This document shows, piece by piece, positions 53,882-62,387 of a stretch of DNA of 64,000 nt. A program made the translations under genes and the position numbers. The DNA is from Brevundimonas sp. GTDB lineage: Bacteria; Pseudomonadota; Alphaproteobacteria; Caulobacterales; Caulobacteraceae. Under the pieces are notes generated by a model. The model saw only the letters and a program-made list of their open reading frames with translations, ran no database searches and was not told the origin of the DNA. Where the stretch lies: the NCBI RefSeq assembly GCF_029946145.1, contig NZ_JAQSDY010000017.1:1-64000 (forward strand), in the 5' to 3' direction. How positions within the stretch are numbered: position 1 is the first letter of the stretch; every line of letters starts with the position of its first letter.

Positions 53882-54787
53882 TTGAGTTTGCCGGTCAGCT
53901 ACGACCATCGCCAGAAGACGACCGTCGCCCCCGCGATCATCGCGGGCGTGGGCGTGCACACGGGCGACCGGGTGCGTCTGGCCGTGCGTCCGGCGCCGGT
54001 CGGCACGGGCATCGTCTTCGTGCGGACCGACATCAAGGACCGCGACAACCGCATCCCCGTCTCGGGCGAGGCCGTCGTCGACGCCCGCCTGAACACCATG
54101 ATCGAGAACGCCGCCGGCGTGCGTCTGTCGACCATCGAACACCTGATGGCCGCCTTCTCCGCCCTGGGCGTGTCTAACGCCGTGGTCGAGGTGGACGGGC
54201 CCGAGCTGCCGATCCTCGACGGTTCGGCGCTGCAATTCGTCCAGCTTCTGGACCGCGCGGGCTTCCGCCGTCAGGAAGCCCCGGTCCGCTATATCGAGAT
54301 CCTTGAGCCGATCCGGGTTCAGGACGGCGACAAGTCCGCCGCCCTGTTGCCCTGCGACCGCTATGAGATGCGGTTCGAGATCGACTTCGACACGCCGGTG
54401 ATCGGCAATCAGGTGGTGGACTTCGTCGTCGACGAGGAAACCTTCCGCAACGAGATCATGGCCGCCCGGACCTTCGGCTTCGCCCATGAGGTCGAGGCCC
54501 TGCGCAAGGCCGGACTGGCCCGCGGCGGTTCGCTGGAGAACGCCGTGGTCATCGACGGCGACCAGATCCTGAATCCCGGCGGCTTGCGGATGGAACGCGA
54601 GTTCGTCAAGCACAAGGCGCTGGACGCCATCGGCGATCTGTACGTGCTGGGCGCGCCCCTGCTGGGCCGCTACGAGGGCGTCAAGGCGGGGCACGCCATC
54701 AACAACCTGCTGGTCCGCGAACTGCTGGCCAATCCCCAGGCGTGGCGCGAGGTGACCGGGGCTCCCGAGCTGGCGATGGCGGGCTGA
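53882..54787 (+). CDS. lpxC: UDP-3-O-acyl-N-acetylglucosamine deacetylase
   Basis: A 301-residue zinc deacetylase catalysing the committed step of lipid A synthesis. The metal site includes STIEHLMAAFSALGVSNA (first His), LPILDGSALQF, and REFVKHKALDAIGDLYVLGA (later His and Asp, about 238-257), with the C-terminal GHAINNLLVREL. The conserved frame opens directly at SLPVSYDHRQK, so the rare TTG start at 53882 is the best candidate; it has a weak AAAGAG upstream. Its location after ftsZ is the usual arrangement. Confidence 0.95.
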   Translation: MSLPVSYDHRQKTTVAPAIIAGVGVHTGDRVRLAVRPAPVGTGIVFVRTDIKDRDNRIPVSGEAVVDARLNTMIENAAGVRLSTIEHLMAAFSALGVSNAVVEVDGPELPILDGSALQFVQLLDRAGFRRQEAPVRYIEILEPIRVQDGDKSAALLPCDRYEMRFEIDFDTPVIGNQVVDFVVDEETFRNEIMAARTFGFAHEVEALRKAGLARGGSLENAVVIDGDQILNPGGLRMEREFVKHKALDAIGDLYVLGAPLLGRYEGVKAGHAINNLLVRELLANPQAWREVTGAPELAMAG

Positions 54788-54893
54788 AAACAGCCCGCTG
54801 GACGCCGGGGAATTCGGATACGGATTCCGTGGGATTTCGAATGCCGAATTCGGGAATTGAGCGACGACGGCTACGGCCGGCGTACCGACTCTT

Positions 54894-55048
54894 CCTTCTC
54901 CCGTTGGGAGAAGGTGGCGCGCAGCGCCGGATGAGGGTCGGTCGGGTGAAGCGGCGACGCCGCCCGCTGACAGACGACCCTCACCCTTTCGCGCAAGAAC
55001 GACGGCTGGCGCCGTCGTGCGCTCAAGCCCTCTCCCAACGGGAGAGGG
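54894..55048. repeat. compound palindromic intergenic repeat (second family)
   Basis: The left end ccttctcccgttgggagaagg (54894-54914) is itself palindromic and pairs with the right end ccctctcccaacgggagaggg (55028-55048) through imperfect complementarity. A further internal pair is gatgagggtcg / cgaccctcacc. It fills the gap between lpxC and the polyphenol oxidase-like gene, whose stop is 2 bp away. Different in sequence from the four other palindromes. Confidence 0.7.
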
Positions 55049-55049
55049 A

Positions 55050-55826
55050 TCAGGGAAGGGTGATCGCGCTCATCAGCCGTCCGAAGTCGGGCTCTCGGTT
55101 GAGCCAGGCGCGGCGGTTCGAGAAGAACCGCGCCTCGTCGACGCGCGTGTCGTGACCGGTCCAGGCGGCGTCGCCGACGCCAGCCTGTTCCAGACGCCAC
55201 AAGACGAAGCCGGGCAGGTCGAACAGCCGCTTGTCCGGCGTCGCGCCCGGCGCGAAGAAGCGGCCGCCGCCGGGATCATGGTGGTCGAACCGGTTCTGGA
55301 AGTCCGCGCCGACCTCATAGCTGGCCTGGGCGATACACGGGCCGACGACGGCGACCATGCGCCGGGGCTCCGCCCCCAGCGCCCGCATGGCCGCGACGGT
55401 GGAGTGGACGACGCCGTCCAGCGCGCCCTTCCAGCCCGCGTGGGCCGCGCCGACCACCCCTGCCTCGGGATCGGCCAACAGGATGGGGGCGCAGTCGGCG
55501 GTCAGGACGGCGCAGATCACGCCGGGCGCGGCGGTGACGGTGGCGTCGCCCTCGGGCCGGTCGCCCTTCCAGCCGGCCTCGGCGACGCGGGCGAGGCTGG
55601 AATGGATCTGGTAACAGGCGGCGAAATCATCAGGCGCGCCGCCCATATGCGCGGCGACGCGGCGGCGGTTCTCGGCCACGGCGGCCGGGTCGTCGGTGGA
55701 GCCGAGGCCTGTGTTCAGGCTGTCGTGGATGCCGGTCGAGACGCCGCCCTGGCGGGTGAAGAAGCCATGGCGGACGCCCGCCTTGTCCAGCAGCGGATGG
55801 GTGAGGGGCGACAGGGTCATGCTCAT
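55050..55826 (-). CDS. pgeF: polyphenol oxidase family protein (PgeF/YfiH-like)
   Basis: A 258-residue multicopper-oxidase-like laccase-domain protein. Key histidine/cysteine motifs are HGFFTRQGGVSTGIHDSLNT-like (about 20-38), VLTADCAPILLADPEAGVVG with Cys (about 107-126), GAAHAGWKGALDGVV (about 126-140) and GPCIAQASYEVG (about 160). Family members (YfiH) have been shown to act in peptidoglycan editing, purine nucleoside breakdown or as laccases. It overlaps the upstream methyltransferase gene by 4 bp (ATGA). Confidence 0.92.
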   Translation of the reverse strand: MSMTLSPLTHPLLDKAGVRHGFFTRQGGVSTGIHDSLNTGLGSTDDPAAVAENRRRVAAHMGGAPDDFAACYQIHSSLARVAEAGWKGDRPEGDATVTAAPGVICAVLTADCAPILLADPEAGVVGAAHAGWKGALDGVVHSTVAAMRALGAEPRRMVAVVGPCIAQASYEVGADFQNRFDHHDPGGGRFFAPGATPDKRLFDLPGFVLWRLEQAGVGDAAWTGHDTRVDEARFFSNRRAWLNREPDFGRLMSAITLP

Positions 55827-56923
55827 TCCTCGAAGCCAGGGACCACCAGGCTGCGGGGCGAGAAGACCGCGCAGGCCTTGAACAGGGTTCCCATCTGGTC
55901 GTCGTCGGTCAGGCGGGCCAGCTGGCGCTCGATGACGGGCGCCGCGTCCGGCCGTCCCGCCTTCAACCGGTCGGCGCGGGCTTCGATCCCGAGCAGCCGG
56001 AGGAATTCGCCCTGGCCCAGGGTTCCGGTGACGTCGGCCCCGGCGCGAACGGCGGCCTCCTGCACCGTCGGGAAGTCGGCCCACTGGGTCAGGTCGGCCT
56101 CGCCCGGCGTCTCCAGCGGATCGACCTTCCGGTGCCGCCGCAGGGCCTGGAGCGTGTCGCCGGCCTCGGGCCGCGCGCGGCCATAGTCGATCAGCAAGGC
56201 CGCGCCCGAGGCCGCCTTGACCAGGGTCGCCACGTCGCGGCCGAAGGCGGCTTGCTGGTCCGAGATCTCGACCGTCTGGCCCGGCTCCACTTCGAACACC
56301 GGTCGTGTGAAGCCGCCCGTGATCCGCACCAGCCCGAAGGTCAGGCCGCCCCCGCCTTCCCTGGCGTCGGTGACGCCGACGCGGCGTTCGGCCCAGCCAT
56401 CCTCCGTCTTCACGAACTGGCGCGCCGGAAGGCAGTCCAGCACCTCGTTGGCGATCAGGATGACGGGGGCGTCGGTCTCGACGCTGTTCAGGTCCTTGAC
56501 CCAGCGCGGGTGAACGTCGCTGTCGTTCAGCATCCGCGCCTGGGCCGCGCGCAGGGGAGGGCTGGGTTCGATCAGGACCAGATCGACGGCGGCCAGGAAG
56601 TCGGGGGCCAGCCTCGCCGCGCGCAGGGCGTCGGCCATCAGGGTTCCATCGCCCGGGCCGACCTCGACCAACCGGATGCGTTCCGGCGCGCCCAGCCTCT
56701 GCCACAGCTCGACCGCCCAGAGGCCGATCAGCTCGCCGAACATCTGACTGATCATCGGTGCGGTGACGAAGTCGCCGGTCGCGCCGATGGCGGGTCGGGT
56801 GGCGTAATAGCCGCCCTCGGGGTCGTGCAGGCAGCGGGCGACATAGTCGGCCACCGTCATCGGCCCGGTCAGGGCGATCTCACGCGCCAGTCTGTCCCGA
56901 AGCGACATGGGCGAAGCGCTCAT
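55823..56923 (-). CDS. MidA/NDUFAF7-type SAM-dependent methyltransferase
   Basis: A 366-residue class I methyltransferase. It has PMTVADYVARCLHDPEGGYY, DFVTAPMISQMFGELIGLW (about 51-69), RLVEVGPGDGTLMADALRAA (motif I, about 84-103) and NEVLDCLPARQFV (about 153-165), which match the NDUFAF7/MidA (DUF185) family that in eukaryotes methylates a complex I arginine. Whether it does so here is unknown. It lies 3 bp downstream of lgt, and overlaps pgeF, an order common in Alphaproteobacteria. Confidence 0.92.
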   Translation of the reverse strand: MSASPMSLRDRLAREIALTGPMTVADYVARCLHDPEGGYYATRPAIGATGDFVTAPMISQMFGELIGLWAVELWQRLGAPERIRLVEVGPGDGTLMADALRAARLAPDFLAAVDLVLIEPSPPLRAAQARMLNDSDVHPRWVKDLNSVETDAPVILIANEVLDCLPARQFVKTEDGWAERRVGVTDAREGGGGLTFGLVRITGGFTRPVFEVEPGQTVEISDQQAAFGRDVATLVKAASGAALLIDYGRARPEAGDTLQALRRHRKVDPLETPGEADLTQWADFPTVQEAAVRAGADVTGTLGQGEFLRLLGIEARADRLKAGRPDAAPVIERQLARLTDDDQMGTLFKACAVFSPRSLVVPGFEE

Positions 56924-56926
56924 CCG

Positions 56927-57796
56927 TCAGACGGCGGCGGGCGGCCGGCTCCACGCGCGCCAGATCAGCACGGCCCCGGCGATCATCATCGGTATCGACA
57001 GGATCATGCCCATGGTCAGGCCCAGCGGCAGGTTGTCCAGGCCGGCGTCGGGCTGTCGCACATTCTCCAGCAGGGCGCGGGACAGGCCGTAGCCGAACAG
57101 GAAGATGCCCGTCACATAGCCGGGCTTGGAAAGCAGCCGACCCTTGTGGACCGCAAACCACAGGACGGCGAACAGCAGCAGGCCTTCCAGACCGGCCTCA
57201 TACAGTTGGCTGGGGTGTCGCGGCACGTCACCGGCGGGGCAGCCGTTGTAGAGCTGGTAGATGCGGTCGTTGCAGAAGCGGACGGCCCAGGGAACCGTCG
57301 TCTCGCGGCCCCACAGCTCCCCGTTGATGAAGTTGGCGAGGCGGCCGAAGAACAGGCCGATCGGCGCGGCGGGGGCGACCAGATCGCCGAGGCTCAGAAG
57401 GCGGATCTTGTGCCGCCATGCGAACCAGACGATCGCGGCCGACACCCCGATCAGGCCGCCGTGGAAGGACATGCCGCCGTCCCACAGACGGAACAGCGCC
57501 AGCCGCTCGCTCCATCCGGCCCCGGTGAAGATCTGTGCGTAGAGCTCGGGCTGGTAGAAGAGGGCATAACCCAGGCGGCCGCCCAGGATGATGCCAAGGG
57601 TGATGTAGAGGATCAGATCGTCCAGCTGCAGGGTCGTGACCGGCGGCCTGGCCGGCTGCCACAGGGCGTTGGCCTTCACCAGACGGGCGGCATACCACCA
57701 GCCCAGGACGATGCCGGCGACATAGGCCAGCGCATACCAGCGGATATCCAGCGGGCCGATGCTGAGGAGCACCGGATCGAACTCGGGAAATTGCAC
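56927..57796 (-). CDS. lgt: prolipoprotein diacylglyceryl transferase
   Basis: A 289-residue membrane enzyme transferring diacylglyceryl to the lipobox cysteine of lipoproteins at the inner membrane. It has about seven transmembrane segments. Signature residues lie in IRWYALAYVAGIVLGW (about 16-31), RLGYALFYQPELY (about 76-88), WDGGMSFHGGLIGVSAAI (about 107-124) and the Lgt signature GRLANFINGELWGRET (about 152-167) with the conserved His and Arg. Length is normal. Confidence 0.96.
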   Translation of the reverse strand: MQFPEFDPVLLSIGPLDIRWYALAYVAGIVLGWWYAARLVKANALWQPARPPVTTLQLDDLILYITLGIILGGRLGYALFYQPELYAQIFTGAGWSERLALFRLWDGGMSFHGGLIGVSAAIVWFAWRHKIRLLSLGDLVAPAAPIGLFFGRLANFINGELWGRETTVPWAVRFCNDRIYQLYNGCPAGDVPRHPSQLYEAGLEGLLLFAVLWFAVHKGRLLSKPGYVTGIFLFGYGLSRALLENVRQPDAGLDNLPLGLTMGMILSIPMMIAGAVLIWRAWSRPPAAV

Positions 57797-57925
57797 GGGC
57801 GCTCCTGTCGGCGGTTCTTGACGGGCGGTTTAGCAAGCGCCGCGGGGCGCGTCCCTGAAATTTCCGCAACACGGCGCCCACCGGCGCCCAAATCAGGCCA
57901 TAGGTCGCATCGACAGCAAGGTTTC

Positions 57926-57945
57926 GTTCACCATATCGGGTGAAC
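57926..57945. promoter_or_regulatory. dyad upstream of ubiK-like gene
   Basis: gttcacc-atatcg-ggtgaac at 57926-57945 is a 7-bp inverted repeat with 6-bp spacer in the divergent region between lgt and the ubiK-like gene, 41 bp before the ubiK ATG. Operator-like, no factor recognised. Confidence 0.35.
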
Positions 57946-57986
57946 CTTCGTTAACGACGCTCGCCCGTTCGAGCCGGAGCCCGCAG

Positions 57987-58274
57987 ATGCAGACGCGCAA
58001 TCCCATCCTCGACGAGTTCGCCAAGCTGACGACCGGCGCCATGGGCCTGGCCCAGGCGGCGGGCGAAGAAGCGAAGACGGCCTTCCGGGCACAGACGGAT
58101 CGCATGGTCGCGGAAATGGACCTGGTCCGCCGCGACGAGTTCGACGCCCTGAAGGCCGAGATCGCCGCCCTGCGCGCCGAGATCGCGGTCCTGAAATCCC
58201 CTGCAAAGGCGGCAAAAAAGCCTGCCACGGGAACGTCCACAGGGTCGGTTCCCCCTCAGGACGCAGCCGGTTGA
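57987..58274 (+). CDS. ubiK: UbiK family accessory factor (BMFP domain)
   Basis: A 95-residue helical protein. QTRNPILDEFAKLTTGAMGL at the N-terminus and a long coiled coil (VRRDEFDALKAEIAALRAEI, about 46-66) match the BMFP/UbiK family, an accessory factor in aerobic ubiquinone biosynthesis that binds lipids and helps hydroxylation steps. The C-terminus is Lys/Ala/Pro-rich and probably disordered. The start is clear; a gap of 64 bp precedes the YbjN-like gene. Confidence 0.85.
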   Translation: MQTRNPILDEFAKLTTGAMGLAQAAGEEAKTAFRAQTDRMVAEMDLVRRDEFDALKAEIAALRAEIAVLKSPAKAAKKPATGTSTGSVPPQDAAG

Positions 58275-58338
58275 GCCGAATCTGCGAACCCGCCTACCGT
58301 TACGTGACGGGGCGTGAGTCGCGCCCGGGGAGTGCCTG

Positions 58339-58842
58339 ATGGACGTTGTACGGCCCGAAGAAGTCGATGTTCCCTACGATCCGCTGGATGTCGTGGAGCA
58401 CGTCCTGGTGGCCGAAAACCTGCCGTTCGATCGCACCGACGAAGGCGATCTGGCCTTCGCCCTGGCCGGTGACTGGAAGGACTACGAGCTGTGGTTCGCC
58501 TGGCGGCCGGAGGGCGACTGCCTGCAGCTGTGCTGCGCTCTTGACCTTCAGGCCAAGAAGTCCCGGCGCGCCGCGGCCTATGAGCTGGTCGGCCTGATCA
58601 ACCAGCGCACCTGGATGGGTCATTTCGAAGTCTGGGCCGAGGACGGCGAGATCGTCTTCCGCCACTCGCTGGCCCTGCCGATGGGCGAGCGTCCGACCCT
58701 GGCCCAGGCCGCGTCGATGATCGATGCGGCGGTCGAGGCGGCGGACCGGTACTACCCCGCCTTCGACTTCATGATCCGCGGATCGAAGAAGCCGCAGGAG
58801 GCGATCGACGCCTGCCTGTTCGAGACCGTCGGCACGGCCTGA
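58339..58842 (+). CDS. YbjN domain-containing protein
   Basis: A 167-residue soluble protein with a YbjN fold: PLDVVEHVLVAENLPFDRTD near the N-terminus, YELWFAWRPEGDCLQLCCAL (about 51-70), INQRTWMGHFEVWAEDGEIV (about 92-111) and SMIDAAVEAADRYYPAFDFM (about 128-147). YbjN homologues are linked to stress or motility/secretion phenotypes in Enterobacteria but the function is unsettled. It is followed by proC after 5 bp, so the two are co-transcribed. Confidence 0.9.
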   Translation: MDVVRPEEVDVPYDPLDVVEHVLVAENLPFDRTDEGDLAFALAGDWKDYELWFAWRPEGDCLQLCCALDLQAKKSRRAAAYELVGLINQRTWMGHFEVWAEDGEIVFRHSLALPMGERPTLAQAASMIDAAVEAADRYYPAFDFMIRGSKKPQEAIDACLFETVGTA

Positions 58843-58847
58843 CGGCC

Positions 58848-59648
58848 ATGACTCCTTCCGCCTCCTCCGGCCCTGTCGTCCTTCTGGGCTGCGGCCGGCT
58901 GGGTTCCGCGATCGTCGAGGGCTGGCTGAAGACGGGTGCGGTCGCGCCTTTCGACCTCATCATCCTCACGCCGTCAGACAAGCCGGCCGCCGAGGCTGCG
59001 AAGGCGCGCGGAGCGAGGGTCAATCCGCCGATGGATCAGTTGGGGTCCGCGCGGGCCCTCGTACTGGCGGTCAAACCCGCCATGTGGCGAGCCGCCCTCG
59101 AGCCGTTGGTCGCTCATCTCGGCGAGCGGACGCAGTTGGTGTCAGTAATGGCGGGCGTTCCGGCGGCGGATATCGCCCAGGCCGCCGGACGGGCCGCGGC
59201 GAGGGTCATGCCGACGACGGCGGTGGCTCAGGGGCGAGGCGTCGCTGCCCTGTGGTCAGCCGATTCCGAGACCCGCGAGATGGCGCGAGACCTGTTCTCG
59301 CCCATGGCCGACGTGGTGGATCTGGAGGCGGAAGCCCAGATCGACGCCGCGACGGCGGTCGCCGGTTCGGCTCCGGCCTTCATCTATGCGTTCGTTCAGG
59401 CGCTGGCGGAGGCGGGGCAGGCGCAGGGGCTGTCCAGGGAGGCGGCGCGACGGCTGACCCGGGGCGCCCTGCGTTCCGCCGGGGCAGGGGTCGAGACGGA
59501 TGAGGCGCTGGAGGCGTTGATCGCCCGCATCGCCTCGCCGGGCGGAACCACCCGGGCGGGCCTGGACGCCATGTCGGCGAGCGGCGATCTGCAGCGTGCG
59601 GCGACCACGGCCGTCACCGCCGCTGTCCGACGGGCGCGGTCGTTCTAG
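58848..59648 (+). CDS. proC: pyrroline-5-carboxylate reductase
   Basis: A 266-residue NADPH enzyme for the last step of proline synthesis. The Rossmann motif is VVLLGCGRLGSAIVEGWLKT (about 8-27), with VLAVKPAMWRAALEPL (about 72-87), RVMPTTAVAQGRGVAALW (about 117-134) and the C-terminal active-site region ASPGGTTRAGLDAM (about 228-241), the P5CR signature. Its 3' end overlaps the convergent exported protein gene by 4 bp. Confidence 0.95.
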   Translation: MTPSASSGPVVLLGCGRLGSAIVEGWLKTGAVAPFDLIILTPSDKPAAEAAKARGARVNPPMDQLGSARALVLAVKPAMWRAALEPLVAHLGERTQLVSVMAGVPAADIAQAAGRAAARVMPTTAVAQGRGVAALWSADSETREMARDLFSPMADVVDLEAEAQIDAATAVAGSAPAFIYAFVQALAEAGQAQGLSREAARRLTRGALRSAGAGVETDEALEALIARIASPGGTTRAGLDAMSASGDLQRAATTAVTAAVRRARSF

Positions 59649-60139
59649 CGGGTCTGGTAGCGTCCGACGGCCAGATTATTGGCCAGACGGCTGTAGGCGC
59701 GATCCGCGTCCTGCCAGATGCCGAAGCCGCGTACGTCCGCGATACTGGTCGAGTACCAGTCGTATTCCACCGGATGGATCAGGCCGTCGGCGGTGGTCAC
59801 GTGACCGGTGATGGTCGCGCCGCCGATCGAGATGCTGCGTATGCCGTCCAGTCCGGGCCGGTCCGCCATCTGCTGCATCGTCGGACGGTTGGGCTTCAGG
59901 TCCGTCAGGGTCAGGTTGATTTCGGCGCCATCGAGGGCGCCGCGCCGGGCCAGTGTCTGACGCACGACGTCGGAGAGGCGCGAGGCCTGGGCCTGGACCT
60001 CACGCTCGCCCAGTTCGTCCGCGCGTTCCAGCACGTCGGGGCCGAGGATGACGTTGATGGAAGCGGGGTCGGCCATGGCGGGAGCGGCCCACAGGGCGAG
60101 GCCGGCGGCCAGGGGGGCAAGGCAGGCGAGTCTGGTCAT
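59645..60139 (-). CDS. hypothetical secreted protein
   Basis: A 164-residue protein with a signal peptide (MTRLACLAPLAAGLALWAAP to AMA). The mature part starts DPASINVILGPDVLERADEL and is a mixed alpha/beta sequence (GAEINLTLTDLKPNRPTMQQ, SISIGGATITGHVTTADGLI) ending in a Tyr/Arg-rich segment. No family is recognised by motifs. A periplasmic role is likely. It lies on the minus strand 77 bp downstream of the histidine kinase gene. Confidence 0.65.
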   Translation of the reverse strand: MTRLACLAPLAAGLALWAAPAMADPASINVILGPDVLERADELGEREVQAQASRLSDVVRQTLARRGALDGAEINLTLTDLKPNRPTMQQMADRPGLDGIRSISIGGATITGHVTTADGLIHPVEYDWYSTSIADVRGFGIWQDADRAYSRLANNLAVGRYQTR

Positions 60140-60216
60140 GTCGATCCTCCATGTCCCCCGTCGGACGAAAGATGATCCTTAAGGCCACGCTTGACCAGCG
60201 GCGTAGCGAAATTTGA

Positions 60217-61560
60217 TCAGCCCGGCAGGCGGATCAGGGCCCTGAGCCCGCCCAGGTCGCTGCGTTCAAGGGTGATGTCGCCACCGTGGCTGCGCGCGAC
60301 ATCGCGGGCGATAGCCAGACCCAGGCCGACGCCCTTGTGGTTCTGGTTGCGCGAGGCGTCGAGGCGGGAGAACGGCCGGAAGGCCTCTTCGTGCATGTCC
60401 TCGGGAATGCCGGGGCCGTCATCCTCGACCGCGATCTCCAGCCCGCCAGAGGGCAGGGCGCGGGCGCTGAGCCGAACGTGCTCGCCATGGGCCGCCGCGT
60501 TGCCGGTCAGATTGGCCAGGGCGCGCTTGAAGGCGAGAGGGCGCAGTGAGGCCGTCAGACCTTCCGGCACGGCGACCTCGACCTCGGCCCCGGCGCGGCG
60601 GGCGTCGTCGGCGGCGGCGGCCAGCAACTCGGACAGGGAGATGGGCTGCGCCGCCTCGCCGGCCTCGCCGCGGGCGAACGCGAGGTATTCGTCGATCATA
60701 TGCTCCATCTCGTCCATGTCGCCGCGCATGGCGTCGGCGCGCTTGAACGGGGGAGCCAGAGCGAGTTCGAGCCGCAGGCGGGTCAGGGGCGTGCGCAGGT
60801 CGTGGCTGACCGAGGCCAGCAGGGCGGTACGCTGGTCGATATGGCGCTGGATGCGCTCACGCATGGCCAGGAAGGCGACAGCCGCGGCCCGGACCTCGCG
60901 CGCGCCGTGCGGCTTGAATCGTTCATGGGTCTCGCCCCGGCCAAAGGCCTCCGCGGCCTCGGCCAGCCGTTCGATGGCGCGGACCTGGTTGCGGATGAAC
61001 AGGATGGCCACGCTCATCAGCAGGACCGTCGCGATCAGCAGCCAGAGGACGAAGATGTGCGCCTGGGTGGCGACGGCGCGCTCGCGCGGGGCGATGATGC
61101 GCAGCACGCCCTGCGGCTGCTGCACCCGGATGTCGACATAGGCGGGGTATCGGGTGGTGTCGAACCAGAAGGGCTGGTCCAGCCGCGCGGCCAGCGCCTT
61201 CTCCAGCGTACGGTCGACGACGCCGACGGGGCCGCGCCGGTGTTCGTCGGGCAGGGTTGCGCCGTCCTGGAGGGCGATGGACAGGGACATGGCGCGCTGG
61301 GCCCGCTCGGAGATGACGGCCATGTTCTGCGGCGTGGGGTCATCGCGCCAGCTCTCGGCGGCCCAGGCGATGTCGCCGGCGAGGCCGTCGGACAGGCGGG
61401 CGGTCACCGTTTGCCAGTGCATGTCGAAGAAGGCCCAGGTGACGGCCACCTGCATGACCAGCACGGGCAGGACGATGATCAGCAACGACCGGCCCCACAG
61501 CGAGGTCGGCAGACGCCGCTTCAGGAATCGCGGCCAGAGGCTGGCGGGAAGCAGCCTCAT
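60217..61560 (-). CDS. sensor histidine kinase (EnvZ-like)
   Basis: A 447-residue membrane sensor. One N-terminal transmembrane helix (LIIVLPVLVMQVAVTWAFF, about 28-46), a periplasmic domain of about 110 residues and a second helix (IFVLWLLIATVLLMSVAILF, about 168-187) are followed by a HAMP region, then HisKA with LASVSHDLRTPLTRLRLELA (phosphoacceptor His about 252) and HATPase_c with NLTGNAAAHG (N box), VEDDGPGIPED (G1) and GVGLGLAIARDVA (G2). It pairs with the response regulator 7 bp upstream. Confidence 0.93.
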   Translation of the reverse strand: MRLLPASLWPRFLKRRLPTSLWGRSLLIIVLPVLVMQVAVTWAFFDMHWQTVTARLSDGLAGDIAWAAESWRDDPTPQNMAVISERAQRAMSLSIALQDGATLPDEHRRGPVGVVDRTLEKALAARLDQPFWFDTTRYPAYVDIRVQQPQGVLRIIAPRERAVATQAHIFVLWLLIATVLLMSVAILFIRNQVRAIERLAEAAEAFGRGETHERFKPHGAREVRAAAVAFLAMRERIQRHIDQRTALLASVSHDLRTPLTRLRLELALAPPFKRADAMRGDMDEMEHMIDEYLAFARGEAGEAAQPISLSELLAAAADDARRAGAEVEVAVPEGLTASLRPLAFKRALANLTGNAAAHGEHVRLSARALPSGGLEIAVEDDGPGIPEDMHEEAFRPFSRLDASRNQNHKGVGLGLAIARDVARSHGGDITLERSDLGGLRALIRLPG

Positions 61561-61567
61561 GACGTCG

Positions 61568-62299
61568 TCAGTCCGGAGCCAGCATATAGCCGACGCCGCG
61601 CACGGTCTGGAGGTAGCGCGGGTTCTTGGGGTCGGCCTCCAGCTTGCGGCGCAGGCGGGTGACCTGGACGTCCACGGCGCGGCCTGTGATGTCGGCGGTG
61701 TCGGGCGACAGGCTCATGCGCTCCACGGCGGAGTGGGCGTGGATGGCCAAGGTCTTGAGCAGCTGGGCCTCGGCCTCGGTCAGGCGCTGGGGCTTGCCGT
61801 CCCGCGACAACTCCAGCCGCTCCATGTCGAACACCGCGGGCCCCAGCTTGATCTCGCGGGGGGTCAGAGGCTTGCCGCCGGTGCGGCGCAGGATGGCGTC
61901 GACGCGCAACGCCAGCTCGCGCGGGTCGAAGGGCTTGGACATATAGTCGTCGGCGCCGCGCGACAGGCCCTCGATCCGGTCATCGGGATCGCCGCGCGCG
62001 GTCAGCAGCAGGACGGGCGTTTTCGAGGTCTCGGCCTTGGACCGCACCCAGGTGGTCAGGTCGAAGCCGCTTTCGCCCGGCATCATCACGTCCAGCACGA
62101 CCAGGTCGAACTCGATCAGCTCCATCATCCGCTTCGCCGCGGCCGCGTGGGCGGCGCCGGTGACGCGGTAACCTTCCCGGGCGAGGAATTCCTTGAGCAG
62201 CTCGCGGATGCGGTCATCGTCGTCGACGACGAGCAGGTGCCGGCCGGCGCCGGGGCCGGCGATCGGGCCGGATCGCCCATGGGAACGCACGTCGCTCAT
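61568..62299 (-). CDS. OmpR-family response regulator
   Basis: A 243-residue two-component regulator. The receiver domain has LLVVDDDDRIRELLKEFL (about 22-39), the phosphoacceptor Asp in VVLDVMMPGESG (about 71-82), TARGDPDD and SKPFDPRELALRVDAILRRT (about 121-140). The C-terminal winged helix (LTEAEAQLLKTLAIHAHSAV to GVGYMLAPD) is OmpR/PhoB-like. It is translated just upstream of the histidine kinase and is the first gene of that pair. It resembles osmolarity-type regulators by length only. Confidence 0.94.
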   Translation of the reverse strand: MSDVRSHGRSGPIAGPGAGRHLLVVDDDDRIRELLKEFLAREGYRVTGAAHAAAAKRMMELIEFDLVVLDVMMPGESGFDLTTWVRSKAETSKTPVLLLTARGDPDDRIEGLSRGADDYMSKPFDPRELALRVDAILRRTGGKPLTPREIKLGPAVFDMERLELSRDGKPQRLTEAEAQLLKTLAIHAHSAVERMSLSPDTADITGRAVDVQVTRLRRKLEADPKNPRYLQTVRGVGYMLAPD

Positions 62300-62329
62300 G
62301 CGGATGCGGCCCGGAGGCCGTTGCAGGCG

Positions 62330-62358
62330 TTGACCTGAGCGGTTCGGGGGGCTCTAAC
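62330..62358 (+). promoter_or_regulatory. candidate promoter of the aminotransferase gene
   Basis: TTGACC at 62330-62335 and TCTAAC at 62353-62358, separated by 17 bp, fit a housekeeping -35/-10 pair (and GCTCTAAC resembles the Caulobacter -10 GCTANAWC). It lies 30 bp before the aminotransferase ATG, in the divergent gap with the response regulator gene. Confidence 0.5.
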
Positions 62359-62387
62359 CCGGTGATCTTCGCGGGAGACGTTATTCA

